This document shows, piece after piece, positions 63,241 to 64,000 of a DNA stretch of 64,000 bases. The notes under the pieces were generated by a model. The model had not been told where the DNA came from, did no database searches, and saw only the letters and a program-made list of their open reading frames with translations. The translations under genes and the position numbers were made by a program. Source of the DNA: an uncultured Lachnospiraceae bacterium (GTDB taxonomy: Bacteria > Bacillota > Clostridia > Lachnospirales > Lachnospiraceae); assembly GCA_910585545.1 (NCBI GenBank), contig CAJUFN010000007.1:52935-116934 (forward strand). The letters are read 5' to 3'. How positions within the stretch are numbered: position 1 is the stretch's first letter; every line of letters begins with the position of its first letter.

Positions 63241-63819
63241 ATGCGGATAACAAAATCTGATGTAATACAAACTGCTGCGGATATAGCGGATAAAAACGGT
63301 TTAAGCAATGTTTCTTTAAAAGCCGTTGCCGAAAGCCTCAATATCCGTACCCCGTCATTATATAACCACATAGACAGCCTTGAAGCCCTGCTTAGGGAAA
63401 TCGCCCATAATGGCATGAAAACCATGAATGAACGGATGATGCAGGCAGCTATCGGCAAAATTGGGGACGACGCAATAAAAAGCGTAGGCATCACATACCT
63501 TAACTACATGATTGAACATCCTGGAATTTATGAAACAATACAATGGGCAACTTGGCATGGCACTGAGGAAACAGGGAAAATATTTGATAACTACCTTTCA
63601 CTTTTAAAAACGCTCGCTCTTTCATGCAATTTTAATCCAGTAAACATTGATGAAATCTTAAACTTATTGACAGGCGTTCTTCACGGCTACACAACCTTGC
63701 AACTGCGATATGCGTTTACCAAACCAGATGAAGTCAGGACAGCCTTATCCGCCGCCCTTGATACCGTACTGGCAGGGCTGCATCAAAAATATGACCAACA
63801 CGAAAAGGAACATTTATGA
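63241..63819 (+). CDS. TetR-family repressor with WHG-type C-terminal domain
   Basis: 192 aa. The HTH (about 1-50) reads SDVIQTAADIADKNGLSNVS, then VAESLNIRTPSLYNHIDSLE. The C-terminal half holds the WHG/TetR_C_33-type region (QWATWHGTEETG, LTGVLHGYTTLQ). AGAGG lies upstream of the ATG. It shares one base with the next gene (TGATG). Confidence 0.9.
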   Translation: MRITKSDVIQTAADIADKNGLSNVSLKAVAESLNIRTPSLYNHIDSLEALLREIAHNGMKTMNERMMQAAIGKIGDDAIKSVGITYLNYMIEHPGIYETIQWATWHGTEETGKIFDNYLSLLKTLALSCNFNPVNIDEILNLLTGVLHGYTTLQLRYAFTKPDEVRTALSAALDTVLAGLHQKYDQHEKEHL

Positions 63820-64000
63820 TGGCAAATAACATACGCTACTTATACAATGCCCAAACAGGCATTGAGCTGATTTTCTGTAAGGATTCAACCATATCTTATC
63901 CATTACATAATCACGTTTCCGTACTGACAATCGGTATCATACTGAACGGCTCCGTAGTCCTTACAACGAATAAGGAAACAAGGACTTATAAGCAAAACGA
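63819..64000 (+). CDS. AraC-family regulator, N-terminal part (3' end outside window)
   Basis: 60 codons are visible: MANNIRYLYNAQTGIELIF, then PLHNHVSVLTIGIILNGSVV, which resembles the cupin-like sensor domain of AraC activators (HNH pair, turn, beta strands). The HTH would lie beyond the window. It is coupled to tetR by a one-base overlap. Confidence 0.6.
   Translation, partial: MANNIRYLYNAQTGIELIFCKDSTISYPLHNHVSVLTIGIILNGSVVLTTNKETRTYKQN

Overview
The window reads as a low-GC Firmicute chromosome, most likely a gut Lachnospiraceae (Clostridia). This is inferred from protein character (ClpB, DinB, VTC/DUF4956/carbohydrate-binding operon, preQ1 and CIRCE signals, clostridial mobile-element genes such as TnpV, KTR protein and large serine recombinases), not from a marker gene. 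No rRNA, tRNA or CRISPR array was recognised.

Region 1 (1-28.5 kb) is mostly core chromosome. It holds a YfhO-type membrane protein with its GT2 partner, a VanZ-like protein, a DUF4143 ATPase, a doubly truncated AlbA_2 pseudogene ending in a MITE-like element, dinB directly after a CIRCE-controlled clpB, and an operon of a nuclease/Schlafen-type helicase, MazG, an MBL hydrolase and a glyoxalase. Next come a class III Fic protein, a MerR regulator divergent from a SulP transporter, AraC and TfoX-like proteins, and a two-component system placed upstream of a VTC / DUF4956 / carbohydrate-binding lipoprotein operon. A preQ1-I riboswitch precedes a VUT queuosine-precursor transporter and an SDR. 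A broken flavodoxin and a nitroreductase close the region.

Region 2 (28.6-36.1 kb) is a scrap zone plus a resistance-like module. It contains a MATE remnant, a PBECR4-type nuclease remnant and ~50-bp repeats that look like a transposon end. A peptide-type ABC transporter follows, with its own two-component system, then XRE and Spo0A_C-like small proteins and a degraded ISL3 transposase.

Region 3 (36.2-56.7 kb) is a defence island inside or beside integrative elements. The type I restriction locus runs half-hsdS, hsdM, dinD, a coiled-coil membrane protein, hsdS, DUF3825, hsdR and a YgjP-type peptidase, with a consensus promoter, an operator-like palindrome and an internal attenuator upstream. 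TnpV, a frameshifted GmrSD-type enzyme and a full serine recombinase come next. Between two related copies of the recombinase 5' region sits a three-gene cassette: a divergent RtcB-like protein that keeps the ligase active-site residues, a two-TM protein with PLD-like domains, and an unknown 162-aa protein. This is the best candidate for an undescribed system.

Region 4 (56.7-64 kb) is a drug-resistance-like mobile segment. An ABC-F protein lies behind a 32-codon leader peptide and nested attenuator hairpins. It is followed by GNAT, KTR, MATE and AraC-GNAT genes, then an alpha/beta hydrolase divergent from a TetR regulator with matching operators, and the start of an AraC-type regulator.
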